A stretch of 64,000 nucleotides of DNA from Priestia megaterium. GTDB lineage: Bacteria; Bacillota; Bacilli; Bacillales; Bacillaceae_H. The stretch spans positions 2,323,501 through 2,387,500 of the forward strand of contig NZ_CP023317.1 of assembly GCF_009497655.1 (NCBI RefSeq), written 5' to 3'. A program made the translations under genes and the position numbers. This document shows positions 34,473-42,927 of this stretch, in pieces. Under the pieces are notes generated by a model. That model was not told the DNA's origin, did not search any database, and saw nothing but the letters and a program-made list of their open reading frames with translations. Numbering within the stretch: the stretch's first letter is position 1; each line of letters begins with the position of its first letter.

Positions 34473-34516
34473 ATCTCCGCTGGGTATGATAATTTAGTTG
34501 CAAAAACAGCGGAGAT
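34473..34516 (+). other. Hairpin after the HpaB-like gene
   Basis: ATCTCCGCTG and CAGCGGAGAT form a 10-base stem over a long loop; it lacks a T-run, so it may be a weak terminator. Confidence 0.4.
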
Positions 34517-34608
34517 GCTTATTGAATAAATTTGAAAAATCTGCAATAATTTTCAGGGAATCATTTCTGTGAAAATACTAAGGAATACTATAAAGATAGG
34601 ATGTTACA

Positions 34609-35415
34609 ATGAAGCAATTAATCTATTTTGGTTTAGAACAAGCAAAATCTTGTGTTTTTCCTGTTATTATTTTTCTTACATTGGCCATGACAAAAATAAT
34701 TGAAGTACCGTTTATTTCTAGATATGACCTTATTTTATTAGTCTGTCTAGGAACTCAAGTTTTAATGGTGGCGTTTAAACGAGAAACGCTTGATGAAGTA
34801 AAAGTCATTGCAGTATTTCATTTAATTGGACTAGCGTTAGAACTCTACAAAGTTCATATGGGCTCATGGAGCTATCCGGAAAAAGCTTTCACTAAAGTCT
34901 GGGGAGTTCCGCTGTACAGCGGATTTATGTATGCTAGTGTAGCCAGCTACATGTGCCAAGTGTGGAGAAGGCTTGAATTAAAGCTTGCGAATTGGCCTTC
35001 TACGTGGATTGTCAGTATACTAAGTATGACTATTTACCTTAACTTTTTCACGCATCATTTCATTTACGACTTCCGCTGGTTTTTAAAACTTTTTACTTTA
35101 CTTATTTTTTATCGAACTTTTGTATATTTTACGGTTAACAAACGTACATATCGCATGCCTTTAGTATTGTCTTTTGTACTGATTGGCTTTTTCATTTGGA
35201 TCGCTGAAAATATCGCAACATTTTTCGGAGCATGGCAGTATCCAGATCAACAGCAGCAATGGACAATGGTTCATATAAGTAAAATTAGCTCTTGGCTTCT
35301 TCTTGTGATTGTTAGTTTCTTGATTGTTGCTTTACTAAAGCATTTAAAAGAAAATCAAAGCCAATTTAAACAAAGGAAGAAATCCAAAGAAACAAACGAA
35401 ATATATGAAAGATAG
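34609..35415 (+). CDS. DUF817 membrane protein (YoaT-like)
   Basis: A 268-residue integral membrane protein with about eight hydrophobic segments. The YKVHMGSWSYPEKAFTKVWGVPLYSGFMYASVASY block and the NFFTHHFIYDFRWFLK block are, as I recall, typical of DUF817 (B. subtilis YoaT). No function is established. It is followed by the tubby-like gene after 55 bases and may be co-transcribed. Confidence 0.75.
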   Translation: MKQLIYFGLEQAKSCVFPVIIFLTLAMTKIIEVPFISRYDLILLVCLGTQVLMVAFKRETLDEVKVIAVFHLIGLALELYKVHMGSWSYPEKAFTKVWGVPLYSGFMYASVASYMCQVWRRLELKLANWPSTWIVSILSMTIYLNFFTHHFIYDFRWFLKLFTLLIFYRTFVYFTVNKRTYRMPLVLSFVLIGFFIWIAENIATFFGAWQYPDQQQQWTMVHISKISSWLLLVIVSFLIVALLKHLKENQSQFKQRKKSKETNEIYER

Positions 35416-35470
35416 AAACATAACTATGTACACGCTGTTAATATGAGGTACAGAAGCTTTGGAGGATTAT

Positions 35471-36031
35471 ATGCAAGAATATATCTTTTATCTTCCCTAT
35501 TTTAAATCAGCGGGGAAGACCGTAGCAGTTACAAATGAAAATGGAGAAAACGTCGGACAGCTTAAGAGAGTGCATAAAAATATGTGGACTAAAAGTATTG
35601 ATTTTGTAACTCGTGATGGACTTCCAGTTTTAGATTCTATTTCTTGGTTTCCTATCTTTTCCTGCGGCTTAAAGGTACATGTACAAGTTCAATGGGAAGG
35701 AAGAACGGTGTTTATTGATCACGTGAAGAAACACCGGTGGGTGATAAAAGAAAGTGGAAAAACAGTGGGGGATCTATTAGGTAAAGGAATAATCAAAAAC
35801 GAAGGAGCACAAGAAATTAGATGGGGAAATAACGTCTACATGTTAAGTAGTCATGAAGCTGTAGAGGAAGCATGTATTTTTAATCAAAAAAGAGAAAAAG
35901 TCGCGGAGTTTAAATCAGACCTTTTTCATTTTAAACAAGGAAAACACTCAATAAGAGTAACAGAAGAACTGCCCGTACCCATTTTTATCGCTTCTTACTA
36001 TATAACTACTTTTATTATGCCATGCATATAA
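35471..36031 (+). CDS. Tubby C-terminal-like / LURP-type domain protein
   Basis: A 186-residue beta-rich protein with no transmembrane segment except a hydrophobic C-terminal end (VPIFIASYYITTFIMPCI). The alternation of short strands with inner helix (KVHVQVQWEGRTVFIDHVKK, WVIKESGKTVGDLLGK) suggests a tubby/LURP-one-like barrel, a low-certainty fold call. Start 35471 lies 5 bases after GGAGG; the TTG at 35459 precedes that site. Confidence 0.5.
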   Translation: MQEYIFYLPYFKSAGKTVAVTNENGENVGQLKRVHKNMWTKSIDFVTRDGLPVLDSISWFPIFSCGLKVHVQVQWEGRTVFIDHVKKHRWVIKESGKTVGDLLGKGIIKNEGAQEIRWGNNVYMLSSHEAVEEACIFNQKREKVAEFKSDLFHFKQGKHSIRVTEELPVPIFIASYYITTFIMPCI

Positions 36032-36063
36032 TCAGGCGCAGAATGATTCTGCGCCTGATTTTT
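36031..36063. terminator. Terminator between convergent genes (tubby-like, htpG)
   Basis: ATCAGGCGCAGAAT and its complement form a near-continuous palindrome, overlapping the end of the tubby-like gene and followed by T5 just before the htpG stop. Confidence 0.85.
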
Positions 36064-37939
36064 ATATCATGATTTTACAAATATCATTTGTGAATTCAAC
36101 GGGATCACTAATAGATAAGCCTTCAATTAGAAGAGCTTGGTTATATAATAAATTTGTATAAAGGTCTAGTTTCTCTTTGTCATTTTCAAATGCATCTTTT
36201 AAAGAAGCGAATACATCATGATTTACGTTAATTTCTAACACTTTTTCTGCTTTTACATGCTGATTGTCAGGCATAGCACTTAAAATTTTCTCCATTTCAA
36301 TCGTTACTTCACCATCAGCTGATAAGCAAACGGGGTGTGTTTTTAAACGTTTAGACGCGCGCACATCTCCTACTTTTCCCGCCAAAGCTTTTTTCATATA
36401 GTCAAATAGCTCTTTATTTTCTTTTTCCTCAGACTCATTGAGCTGTTCTTCTTCTGCTTCAATCCCTAAGTCACTGCTTGAAACAGATTTAAATTCTTTT
36501 TCTTCGTACGTCATTAACATTTTAATCGCAAATTCATCGATATCTTCTGTAAAATACAGAATTTCGTATCCTTTATCTGCAACCAATTCTGCTTGAGGAA
36601 GCTTTTCAATTCGGTCGTACGATTCGCCTGATGCATAATAGATATACTTTTGATCCTCAGGCATGCGCGATACATACTCGTTTAGTGTTACGAGCTTTTT
36701 CTCTGTAGAAGAATAGAATAAAAGCAGGTCTTTTAATACATCTTTGTTGCTGCCAAAGTCACTGTAAACGCCGTATTTTAGCTGGCGGCCAAATGATTCA
36801 TAAAACTTCTCGTACTTTTCACGTTCGTTTTTAAGCAAGCTTTTTAATTCGTTTTTGATTTTCTTGCCGATGTTTTTGGCAATCAGCTGAAGCTGGCGGT
36901 CTTGCTGCAAAATTTCACGTGAAATATTAAGAGATAAATCTTCAGAATCTACCATACCTTTTACAAAGCTAAAGTAGTCTGGAAGAAGATCTGCACATTT
37001 ATTCATAATTAAGACTCCGTTTGAATACAGTTCAAGCCCTTTTTCAAATTCTTTTGAGTAGTAATCAAACGGACTATTTTCTGGAATAAATAAAACAGCA
37101 TTGTAGCGAATCGTTCCATCCACATTAATATGAAGGTGAGTGAGCGGTTTATCAAATCCGTAGCGCTTTTCTGAATAAAACTGCTCATAGTCTTCTGAAG
37201 TCAATTCATTTTTATTTTTCTTCCAGATCGGTACCATACTGTTGATAACTTGTTCTTCTGTATAATCTTCTAGCTCGTTATCAGAACCTTCTTTAGGCCG
37301 TTTTTCCGTTATGTCCATTTTAATCGGGTAGCGGATAAAGTCTGAATACTTTTTAATGATTTCTTTTAAACGATACTCTTCTAGATACTCATCATACGTT
37401 TCATCTTCTGTATTTTCTTTAATTTTTAAAATGATTTGAGTCCCAACCGTTTCTTTGTCGCAAGGTTCGATTGTATAACCATCAGCACCAGTAGATTCCC
37501 ATTTATAGGCTTCATCGCTGCCTAACGCTTTACTAATCACCGTTACGACATCTGCCACCATAAACGCTGCGTAAAACCCAACGCCGAATTGGCCAATAAT
37601 CGTGTGTCCGTCCTTTGTTTCATTTTCATTTTTAAACGCAAGGGAACCGCTTCGCGCAATTGTGCCCAAGCTACTTTCAAGCTCTTCTTGCGTCATGCCA
37701 ATTCCAGTATCCGTAATGGTTAAGGTACGGTTAGTTTTATCGGGTGTTACTTTTATGTAATAGCTTTCTTTGTTAAAACGCAAGGAGTCGTCTGTTAAAG
37801 CTTTGTAATAAATTTTATCGATTGCATCGCTTGAATTTGATAGAAGTTCTCTCAAAAATACTTCTTTTTGAGAATAGATGGAATTAATCATCATCTCTAA
37901 TAATCGCTTTGATTCGGCTTTAAATTCTTTTTTTGACAT
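36062..37939 (-). CDS. htpG: Molecular chaperone HtpG (Hsp90)
   Basis: A 625-residue Hsp90: N-terminal ATPase domain with [28 protein letters not shown] and [15 protein letters not shown]; middle domain with [10 protein letters not shown]; and C-terminal dimer domain. It lacks the eukaryotic charged linker and MEEVD tail, as bacterial forms do. RBS GGAGAACTTCTT. Unlike B. subtilis htpG, which is not under HrcA, this gene has a CIRCE element upstream. Confidence 0.95.
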   Translation of the reverse strand: MSKKEFKAESKRLLEMMINSIYSQKEVFLRELLSNSSDAIDKIYYKALTDDSLRFNKESYYIKVTPDKTNRTLTITDTGIGMTQEELESSLGTIARSGSLAFKNENETKDGHTIIGQFGVGFYAAFMVADVVTVISKALGSDEAYKWESTGADGYTIEPCDKETVGTQIILKIKENTEDETYDEYLEEYRLKEIIKKYSDFIRYPIKMDITEKRPKEGSDNELEDYTEEQVINSMVPIWKKNKNELTSEDYEQFYSEKRYGFDKPLTHLHINVDGTIRYNAVLFIPENSPFDYYSKEFEKGLELYSNGVLIMNKCADLLPDYFSFVKGMVDSEDLSLNISREILQQDRQLQLIAKNIGKKIKNELKSLLKNEREKYEKFYESFGRQLKYGVYSDFGSNKDVLKDLLLFYSSTEKKLVTLNEYVSRMPEDQKYIYYASGESYDRIEKLPQAELVADKGYEILYFTEDIDEFAIKMLMTYEEKEFKSVSSSDLGIEAEEEQLNESEEKENKELFDYMKKALAGKVGDVRASKRLKTHPVCLSADGEVTIEMEKILSAMPDNQHVKAEKVLEINVNHDVFASLKDAFENDKEKLDLYTNLLYNQALLIEGLSISDPVEFTNDICKIMI

Positions 37940-37976
37940 AAGAAGTTCTCCTTTCCAAATAGGGCTTACAAAATAA

Positions 37977-38003
37977 TTAGCACTTGAATAGATAGAGTGC
38001 TAA
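37977..38003 (-). promoter_or_regulatory. CIRCE (HrcA) operator upstream of htpG
   Basis: TTAGCACTT-N9-GAGTGCTAA on the plus strand, one base away from the perfect TTAGCACTC-N9-GAGTGCTAA. It lies about 40 bases before htpG. On the minus strand TTGACA and TAAATA (spacer 17) precede it as a sigma-A promoter, so HrcA binding would block transcription near +1. Confidence 0.85.
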
Positions 38004-38107
38004 TCACTCTTTTTATTTAACATGTATTAGGGTATTTGTCAATATATTAGGAGATTCACCAAAGAGATTAAAAATTAGACTGAAAAAAGCAAACTTTTAA
38101 AAAAAGG

Positions 38108-38136
38108 TTGAACGTTCTGAAAGAGTTTGCTAGAAT
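38108..38136 (+). promoter_or_regulatory. Sigma-A promoter of the ZTP riboswitch-serA unit
   Basis: TTGAAC (38108-38113), 17-base spacer, TAGAAT (38131-38136), with the riboswitch starting about 15 bases downstream. Confidence 0.75.
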
Positions 38137-38150
38137 ATACTTAATTTCAA

Positions 38151-38262
38151 AGACTATATGTGACTGGCGAAACGCGGATAACCGTGAGGAAGCATATAGT
38201 GACGTAGCCGTTCGCCTGGGCAGAGGTAAGGGATTAATACATATCTCTTACCTCTTTCTGTT
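38151..38262 (+). ncRNA. ZTP (pfl) riboswitch
   Basis: P1 stem ACTATATG (38153-38160) pairs with CATATAGT (38193-38200). Inside are the conserved GACTGGCG and ACCGTGAGGAAGC-type elements, followed by CCGTTCGCCTGGGCA at 38208-38222, whose CGCC forms the pseudoknot. An overlapping terminator (AGAGGTAAGG with its complement to 38255, then a mixed T tract) completes it. ZTP signals low 10-formyl-THF; such riboswitches turn on folate, purine and one-carbon genes, here serA. Confidence 0.88.
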
Positions 38263-38396
38263 TAGGGGGAGAGGATATAGAAGTTATCAGACATGTAGGC
38301 TAAAAAACCAGACTTTTAAAAAAATTAAAAATGAAGTTCCTTTATCCAAAGGTAAAAACATGTAAAACTACGATGATAATCAGAGGAGAGTACAAA

Positions 38397-39596
38397 ATGA
38401 GCACATTAACATTAGAAAAAGTACAAACAATCAAAACATTAAACAACATTGCACAAAAAGGTCTAAATGTTTTTAATCAAGAAGGTTATCAAATTGACAA
38501 CGACAGCGAAAATCCAGATGCGATTGTCGTGCGTAGCTTTAACATGCACAGCATGGCATTTGACCAAAATTTAAAAGCTATTGCACGAGCTGGAGCAGGG
38601 GTTAACAATATACCGGTGGACGCTTGCACGGAGCAAGGTATCGTTGTATTTAATACGCCAGGAGCTAATGCAAACGCAGTAAAAGAAATGGTTTTAACTA
38701 CAATTATGGCTTCTTCTCGTAACTTATTTGCTGGAGTTGAATGGACAAAAGGATTAGACGGCCAAGGTGATCAAATTCCTAAGTTAGTTGAAGCAGGTAA
38801 AAAACAGTTTGTTGGAAAAGAAATCAAAGGTAAAACATTAGGCGTTATTGGTTTAGGTGCAATTGGTGCTCTTGTAGCAAACGACGCGCTTGATTTAGAT
38901 ATGGACGTAATTGGTTTTGATCCATTCATTTCTGTTAATACAGCTTGGAATTTGTCTCGCAACGTACAGCGTGCAATGTCTCTAGAAGAACTATTTGCAG
39001 CATCTGACTATATTACGGTTCACGTTCCATTAACGGACGATACAAAAGGTGTTTTCAATAAAGAGACGTTTAGCATCATGAAACCAGATGTTCATATTTT
39101 GAACTTCTCACGCGGTGAGCTTGTAAACGAAGAAGATATGAAAGCTGCTCTTGAAAGTGGAAAAGTTGGTCGATATATTACAGATTTCCCAAATCAAAAT
39201 GTCTTGAACATGAAAAATGTTGTGCCAATTCCTCATTTAGGGGCATCAACTCAAGAATCAGAAGAAAACTGTGCGGTAATGGCAGCACGTCAAGTGAAAA
39301 ATTTCTTAGAAACAGGAAACGTTAAAAATTCAGTGAACTTCCCGAATGCATCTCTTCCTTACACTGGGAAAAAACGCGTAGCTGCTTTCCATCACAACGT
39401 ACCGAATATGGTAGGACAACTTACGCAAGTATTCTCAAACTACAATTTAAACATCGCAGATATGGTGAACAGAAGCCGCGGTGAATATGCGTATACAATG
39501 ATCGATATTGACAATCAAGTAAGTGACGAGATTGTGCCTGAGCTAGAAGAAAAAATTGGTCAAATTGAAGGAATTATTACAAGTCGTATTATCTAA
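38397..39596 (+). CDS. serA: D-3-phosphoglycerate dehydrogenase
   Basis: First step of serine synthesis: oxidises 3-phosphoglycerate to 3-phosphohydroxypyruvate with NAD. 399 residues: substrate domain, nucleotide domain GVIGLGAIGALVANDAL, active-site Arg in NFSRGELVNE, Glu/His pair with IPHLGASTQESEENC, and a C-terminal ACT domain (RVAAFHHNVPNMVGQLTQVFSNYNLNIADM) that usually gives serine feedback. The ATG at 38397 follows GAGGAGAG; the frame from 38331 is a leader artefact. Serine feeds one-carbon units to folate, which explains the ZTP riboswitch upstream. Confidence 0.94.
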   Translation: MSTLTLEKVQTIKTLNNIAQKGLNVFNQEGYQIDNDSENPDAIVVRSFNMHSMAFDQNLKAIARAGAGVNNIPVDACTEQGIVVFNTPGANANAVKEMVLTTIMASSRNLFAGVEWTKGLDGQGDQIPKLVEAGKKQFVGKEIKGKTLGVIGLGAIGALVANDALDLDMDVIGFDPFISVNTAWNLSRNVQRAMSLEELFAASDYITVHVPLTDDTKGVFNKETFSIMKPDVHILNFSRGELVNEEDMKAALESGKVGRYITDFPNQNVLNMKNVVPIPHLGASTQESEENCAVMAARQVKNFLETGNVKNSVNFPNASLPYTGKKRVAAFHHNVPNMVGQLTQVFSNYNLNIADMVNRSRGEYAYTMIDIDNQVSDEIVPELEEKIGQIEGIITSRII

Positions 39597-39623
39597 TTTG
39601 GTTATCATCCTATTTTAGTGTTT

Positions 39624-39657
39624 CAGCCCTAACTTTTCTAAGTTAGGGCTGTTTTTA
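39624..39657 (+). terminator. Terminator of serA
   Basis: CAGCCCTAACTT and AAGTTAGGGCTG, loop of 4, then T5. Confidence 0.88.
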
Positions 39658-39729
39658 CATGGTGCTTATCCTCATATCATTTCCTTCATTCCCATAGCAT
39701 ATAGAAATACCTTTAAAGAGGTGAACGTT

Positions 39730-40182
39730 TTGTCAGGAGAAATGATAGGAATTTTGATAGGGTCGCTCATCGCGCTGGCAGGAACTTTCATTACGTCTGT
39801 CGTAGCTATAGCGATGTCGAAAGAGCAATACAAGCAAGAGCTTCGCAAAGCATTTATCCAAAAGAAAGTTGATGCCTATACCCATGTGTGTCAGGTTATT
39901 TTAGCTATAAAAAATGATTTACTGACAATAACCGTTTCTTCAGCCGGCTTAAACTGGACGGCTCAATCTATTAACAAACTAGCAGATGTATGTATTACGG
40001 AAGGACTGTGGATCGATGAAGAAGACAGCAAAAAGCTGGAGGTTCTGCAAAAGCAGCTTTCAAAGTTTGTATTGGATGAAATAGAACTGTCTAGACATGA
40101 TATCCTCACAACCTGTTATGAAATTATTGAGTATTGTGAAAAAAAGGTAAAGATTCTTCATTTTATGACTACAAAAGAATAG
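39730..40182 (+). CDS. Uncharacterised protein with one N-terminal membrane helix
   Basis: A 150-residue product: hydrophobic helix (about 4-24: IGILIGSLIALAGTFITSVVAI) then a helical cytosolic part with probable coiled coil (EQYKQELRKAFIQKKVDAY onward). I use TTG at 39730, six bases after AGAGGTG, instead of GTG at 39721, which is part of the ribosome site. The layout recalls small phage or stress proteins that tether a coil to the membrane. Function unknown. Confidence 0.6.
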   Translation: MSGEMIGILIGSLIALAGTFITSVVAIAMSKEQYKQELRKAFIQKKVDAYTHVCQVILAIKNDLLTITVSSAGLNWTAQSINKLADVCITEGLWIDEEDSKKLEVLQKQLSKFVLDEIELSRHDILTTCYEIIEYCEKKVKILHFMTTKE

Positions 40183-40327
40183 GTGATTACTACTTTAAGA
40201 AGGGATAGTAGACGGATAAAAAAAGCATCGGAATATAAAGTCAAAAAACAATCCGTTTATACACCAGCAGTCGACGAGGGCATTAGTAAGGAAAGGGCCA
40301 AGGGGAAATTTTTTGTAAAAACGATAG

Positions 40328-40362
40328 AAAAAGATAGGCTCAGTACCGGGTCTATCTTTTTG
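40328..40362 (+). terminator. Terminator downstream of the 150-residue membrane protein gene
   Basis: AAAAAGATAG and CTATCTTTTT pair across 14 bases. It lies within the unsupported 65-codon frame that follows the gene. Confidence 0.65.
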
Positions 40363-40456
40363 CGTTTATATAAAGATTAAATATATTTATATATGCATGT
40401 GTCCAAGCATTTACAGAAAAAACTCCTAAAATATAGTCCAGAAAGGAGACGATTGT

Positions 40457-40998
40457 ATGTCAAATTACGAGTCGAGCAAACCGTATATTAAATCCGTTAA
40501 TATACCTAATCCTTTATATCAATCGTTAAAAGGAGACTATTTTGTTGGACAAACTGAGCCTATTCGTTTTGGTGGAAATAGAAACGCTTCGGGCGGATTA
40601 GTGAACCCTTCCGGCTCCGGAGTAGATTTATTTGTGAATGCTTTTACTATCACTAACTATTCAAACGAACCTTTTACTGCTGAAATTTGGTTTAATTCTA
40701 TCCCCCTGGAAAAGGAACAACTTCAGATAATGTGAGTCCAGCAAATACTACAATACGTTCAAAGCCAAAAGGGAAAATTAAATTTGCAGAAATGGTAAAA
40801 GGCGTTCCTGCTAAAGGGGTAAACGTATTTAACCGTGTTGTTCCGCCGAAAAGTACATTAGTAAGTGATGAAGACGGCAAATTTATCTTTCCAAACAACG
40901 GTTCATACGTTATTTTCTTAGTTTCTCCAGGAAATAAAGAAATTGAAGCTGAAATTGCATATGGATGGTTCGAGAAAAAACGTAAGAAGGACTGTTAA
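40457..40998 (+). pseudogene. DUF6143-like protein gene, split by a -1 frameshift in a C-run
   Basis: Two overlapping frames together give one protein of about 180 residues. The first 82 or so codons (MSNYESSKPYIKSVNIPN to AEIWFNSIP) are in frame 1. The tail (PGKGTTSDNVSPANTTIRSKP to GWFEKKRKKDC) is in the next frame. The switch falls at CCCCC (40702-40706); one added C restores a natural SIPPGKG junction. The full product looks like the DUF6143 family known mostly from Bacillus (from memory; function unknown). RBS AGAAAGGAG. It may be a true mutation, phase variation or a sequencing error. Confidence 0.7.
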
Positions 40999-41403
40999 CT
41001 GAATAGGTCTTAGCGATTGTATGAGAAGTGTATGAGCTATTTCATATTTAATACAGTTCTTAACAAACGGTAAGTGTTTATGAAAAGAACTTTACAGTAG
41101 CATCCAAAGTTCTTTTTTATAGCTTGCGTTTTTTCGTTTGATTGTAGATATAACTAAAGAAAAACAAGCAAACGTATAATTCCGATTACGCAAGCGATTT
41201 GAACGGCATTTAAAGAAGTTGAGGACTCAAGAAGCAAAGCGATAATACATAAGTAGAATGAAGTAACTTTTTTGTCCAGGATATAAGCATGCTTAACATC
41301 TCACGTTCATGTCTACATTCACATTATCTTAAGTTTCAATTCATACTGGCTTCATATAAATGAATCATACTGAATGTATTAATGAAAGATACGAGGTGAA
41401 ACA
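40999..41403. other. Intergenic stretch with one terminator
   Basis: A terminator stands at 41083-41118 (AAAAGAACTTT with AAAGTTCTTTT). A hydrophobic minus-strand open stretch (about 41150-41300) has no start codon and no ribosome site. I see no gene. Confidence 0.5.
41083..41118 (+). terminator. Terminator of the DUF6143-like gene
   Basis: AAAAGAACTTT and AAAGTTCTTTTTT pair across a 12-base loop and end in T6. Confidence 0.75.
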
Positions 41404-41532
41404 ATGTTAAACAAGCTTTTTAGACTATTTACACAAGAAACCGAGATATCTAAAGATAAAGAAGGAGATCTCCAAGAAGAGAACGATTTTAACGAAGTTT
41501 GTGATGATTATTTCATTATAGATGAGTATTAG
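41404..41532 (+). CDS. 42-residue acidic small protein
   Basis: ATG six bases after GAGGTG; product MLNKLFRLFTQETEI to DDYFIIDEY. A short amphipathic N-terminal helix (LNKLFRLF) is followed by an acidic tail. I do not recognise it. The ribosome site is good, but coding evidence is otherwise limited to the open frame. Confidence 0.5.
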   Translation: MLNKLFRLFTQETEISKDKEGDLQEENDFNEVCDDYFIIDEY

Positions 41533-41707
41533 AAACCCTATAAAACGCTGCAAAATTTCAAGGATTGATTGAGTATATCTGTACAACCAGTAATCGTACA
41601 AGGATCGTAAAGGTATACTTTTATGGCCGATTAATATTGATAAATTGCTTTTTACATGAAACAATGCGAAAAAGATGGGCACCCTAAAAGCAAAAGGAGG
41701 GGATAGA

Positions 41708-41857
41708 ATGAGCAAAGAACCAAACGATGAAACAAGTGAAGGGCTGAATCAGCTTTTTGAAATCATCAATGCAAAAGGCGACGAGGGCGAACTTAGAGAA
41801 ATTGTAAGCAGGAGCAGTGAAAAGAATAATTATAAAAATCATGAGGATCAATCGTAA
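41708..41857 (+). CDS. 49-residue small polar protein
   Basis: ATG at 41708 follows AAAAGGAGGGG. The product, MSKEPNDETSEGLNQLFEI to NYKNHEDQS, is acidic and probably partly disordered. Function unknown. In-frame codons upstream to 41675 precede the ribosome site and are not used. Confidence 0.5.
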   Translation: MSKEPNDETSEGLNQLFEIINAKGDEGELREIVSRSSEKNNYKNHEDQS

Positions 41858-41860
41858 AAA

Positions 41861-41898
41861 GAAAATAAAAAACCTCTTCATGAAAATCATGAAGAGGT
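41861..41898 (-). terminator. Terminator of tRNA-Ala
   Basis: On the minus strand ACCTCTTCATGA and TCATGAAGAGGT pair around TTT and run into T6, 76 bases after the tRNA end. Confidence 0.8.
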
Positions 41899-41974
41899 CA
41901 GATGAAATAGTATTACACCCATTCCATCCGGCAGAGTTTTAAAGTGTTTTAAACTCTTGATGCGACTGGTTTTA

Positions 41975-42046
41975 TGGAACTGATGGGATTCGAACCCACG
42001 ACCCCTTGTCTGCCAGACAAGTATTCTCCCACTGAACTACAGTCCC
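41975..42046 (-). tRNA. tRNA-Ala(GGC)
   Basis: 72-nt cloverleaf on the minus strand: acceptor GGGACTG with CAGTTCC, giving the G3-U70 wobble pair that identifies alanine tRNAs. D arm is GTTC/GAAT, anticodon arm CTTGT/ACAAG with loop CTGGCAG (anticodon GGC, reading GCC), T arm GTGGG-TTCGAAT-CCCAT, discriminator A. The CCA end is not encoded (next bases are TAA). Solitary, not in an rRNA operon or tRNA cluster. Confidence 0.92.
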
Positions 42047-42152
42047 GCTTATGTAGAGTCTTTATTGCCTGTTGACTCTACTATATTTTAATACGTATGA
42101 CGCACGTTCGCAATAGTTATTTTCAGTGTTTTCTAATTTCTTCATATGAATA

Positions 42153-42701
42153 TTAACTTCTAAAAAAATCATTTACTTCTTGTTTGTACGTATTAAAAAA
42201 ACTTGGAATTTGGCTTGGTTCCAATCCTTTTTCAGCGTATTTGCTGATGGACTCGTAGTACCATTTCTGTTTTTCGAATCCTCTTTTAAAACTATTCCAA
42301 ATCGTATCTCCTTGCTGATCGTAGCTTTCTTTTAAAGACCGTAAATTGTCTAATTTATCTGCTACAATTAAAGATTTCACTTCAAGAGAACCAGTTTTCA
42401 CAATTTGAATTGTATGCTGTTTACGTTCTTCCCAGCTTTTTGATTTGTTTTCTGTATGAGCTTCAACAATCCCTGCTACCTCTAAACCAAATCTTCGTAC
42501 AATTTCTTCGAGTGTTACACTTGTATCTTCTACAGCATCATGCAGATAAGCTGCTGCAATTACTTCTTCACTAAAACCTGCTTTTTCTAAAATATTACCT
42601 ACGTTAATAGGATGAACAATATAAGGTGTATCGGAAAGCTTGCGCATTTGGCCGGTATGAGCGTGTTCTGCATACCTACGTGCTTCTTTTATTAAAGACA
42701 T
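42153..42701 (-). CDS. HD-domain phosphohydrolase (SpoT-type HD fold)
   Basis: A 182-residue hydrolase made only of an HD domain: H in YAEHAHTGQMRKLSDTPYIVHPINV, HD in AAYLHDAVEDT, and a distal Asp in IVADKLDNL. These are the metal ligands of the RelA/SpoT hydrolase half, so it could act on (p)ppGpp or another nucleotide (small alarmone hydrolase type). I use the second ATG (42701), six bases from GGAGG. Confidence 0.8.
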   Translation of the reverse strand: MSLIKEARRYAEHAHTGQMRKLSDTPYIVHPINVGNILEKAGFSEEVIAAAYLHDAVEDTSVTLEEIVRRFGLEVAGIVEAHTENKSKSWEERKQHTIQIVKTGSLEVKSLIVADKLDNLRSLKESYDQQGDTIWNSFKRGFEKQKWYYESISKYAEKGLEPSQIPSFFNTYKQEVNDFFRS

Positions 42702-42927
42702 CATATTCCTCCATTTTTTATACAGTATATCTTCATATTATTAGTATAAACGAATATAGCTCTTCTAACGTTATGAAATTGCACAAATTCATTTCTTATA
42801 ATAAGGTAAGGCTACCAAAAGCCCTTCTTATTGTACGGTTTTTTATAAAGCCTAATATCTATTTAATAGGCCTGTATCAGTTGCCATTTCCTTTTTTATT
42901 CATAGTTTGTATGAAGGAGTGATAGCA

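Noticed and set aside
38108-38365. 85-codon frame upstream of serA
   Set aside because: It covers the promoter and ZTP riboswitch, so it is structured RNA, not coding.
40183-40380. 65-codon frame after the 150-residue membrane protein gene
   Set aside because: It contains a terminator hairpin and has only a weak GTG start touching the previous stop.
41150-41300. Hydrophobic minus-strand open stretch
   Set aside because: No start codon or ribosome site; preceded by a stop; could be chance in AT-rich DNA.
42626-42922. 98-codon plus-strand frame between the HD and GH25 genes
   Set aside because: Half of it is the complement of the HD gene and no ribosome site precedes it.
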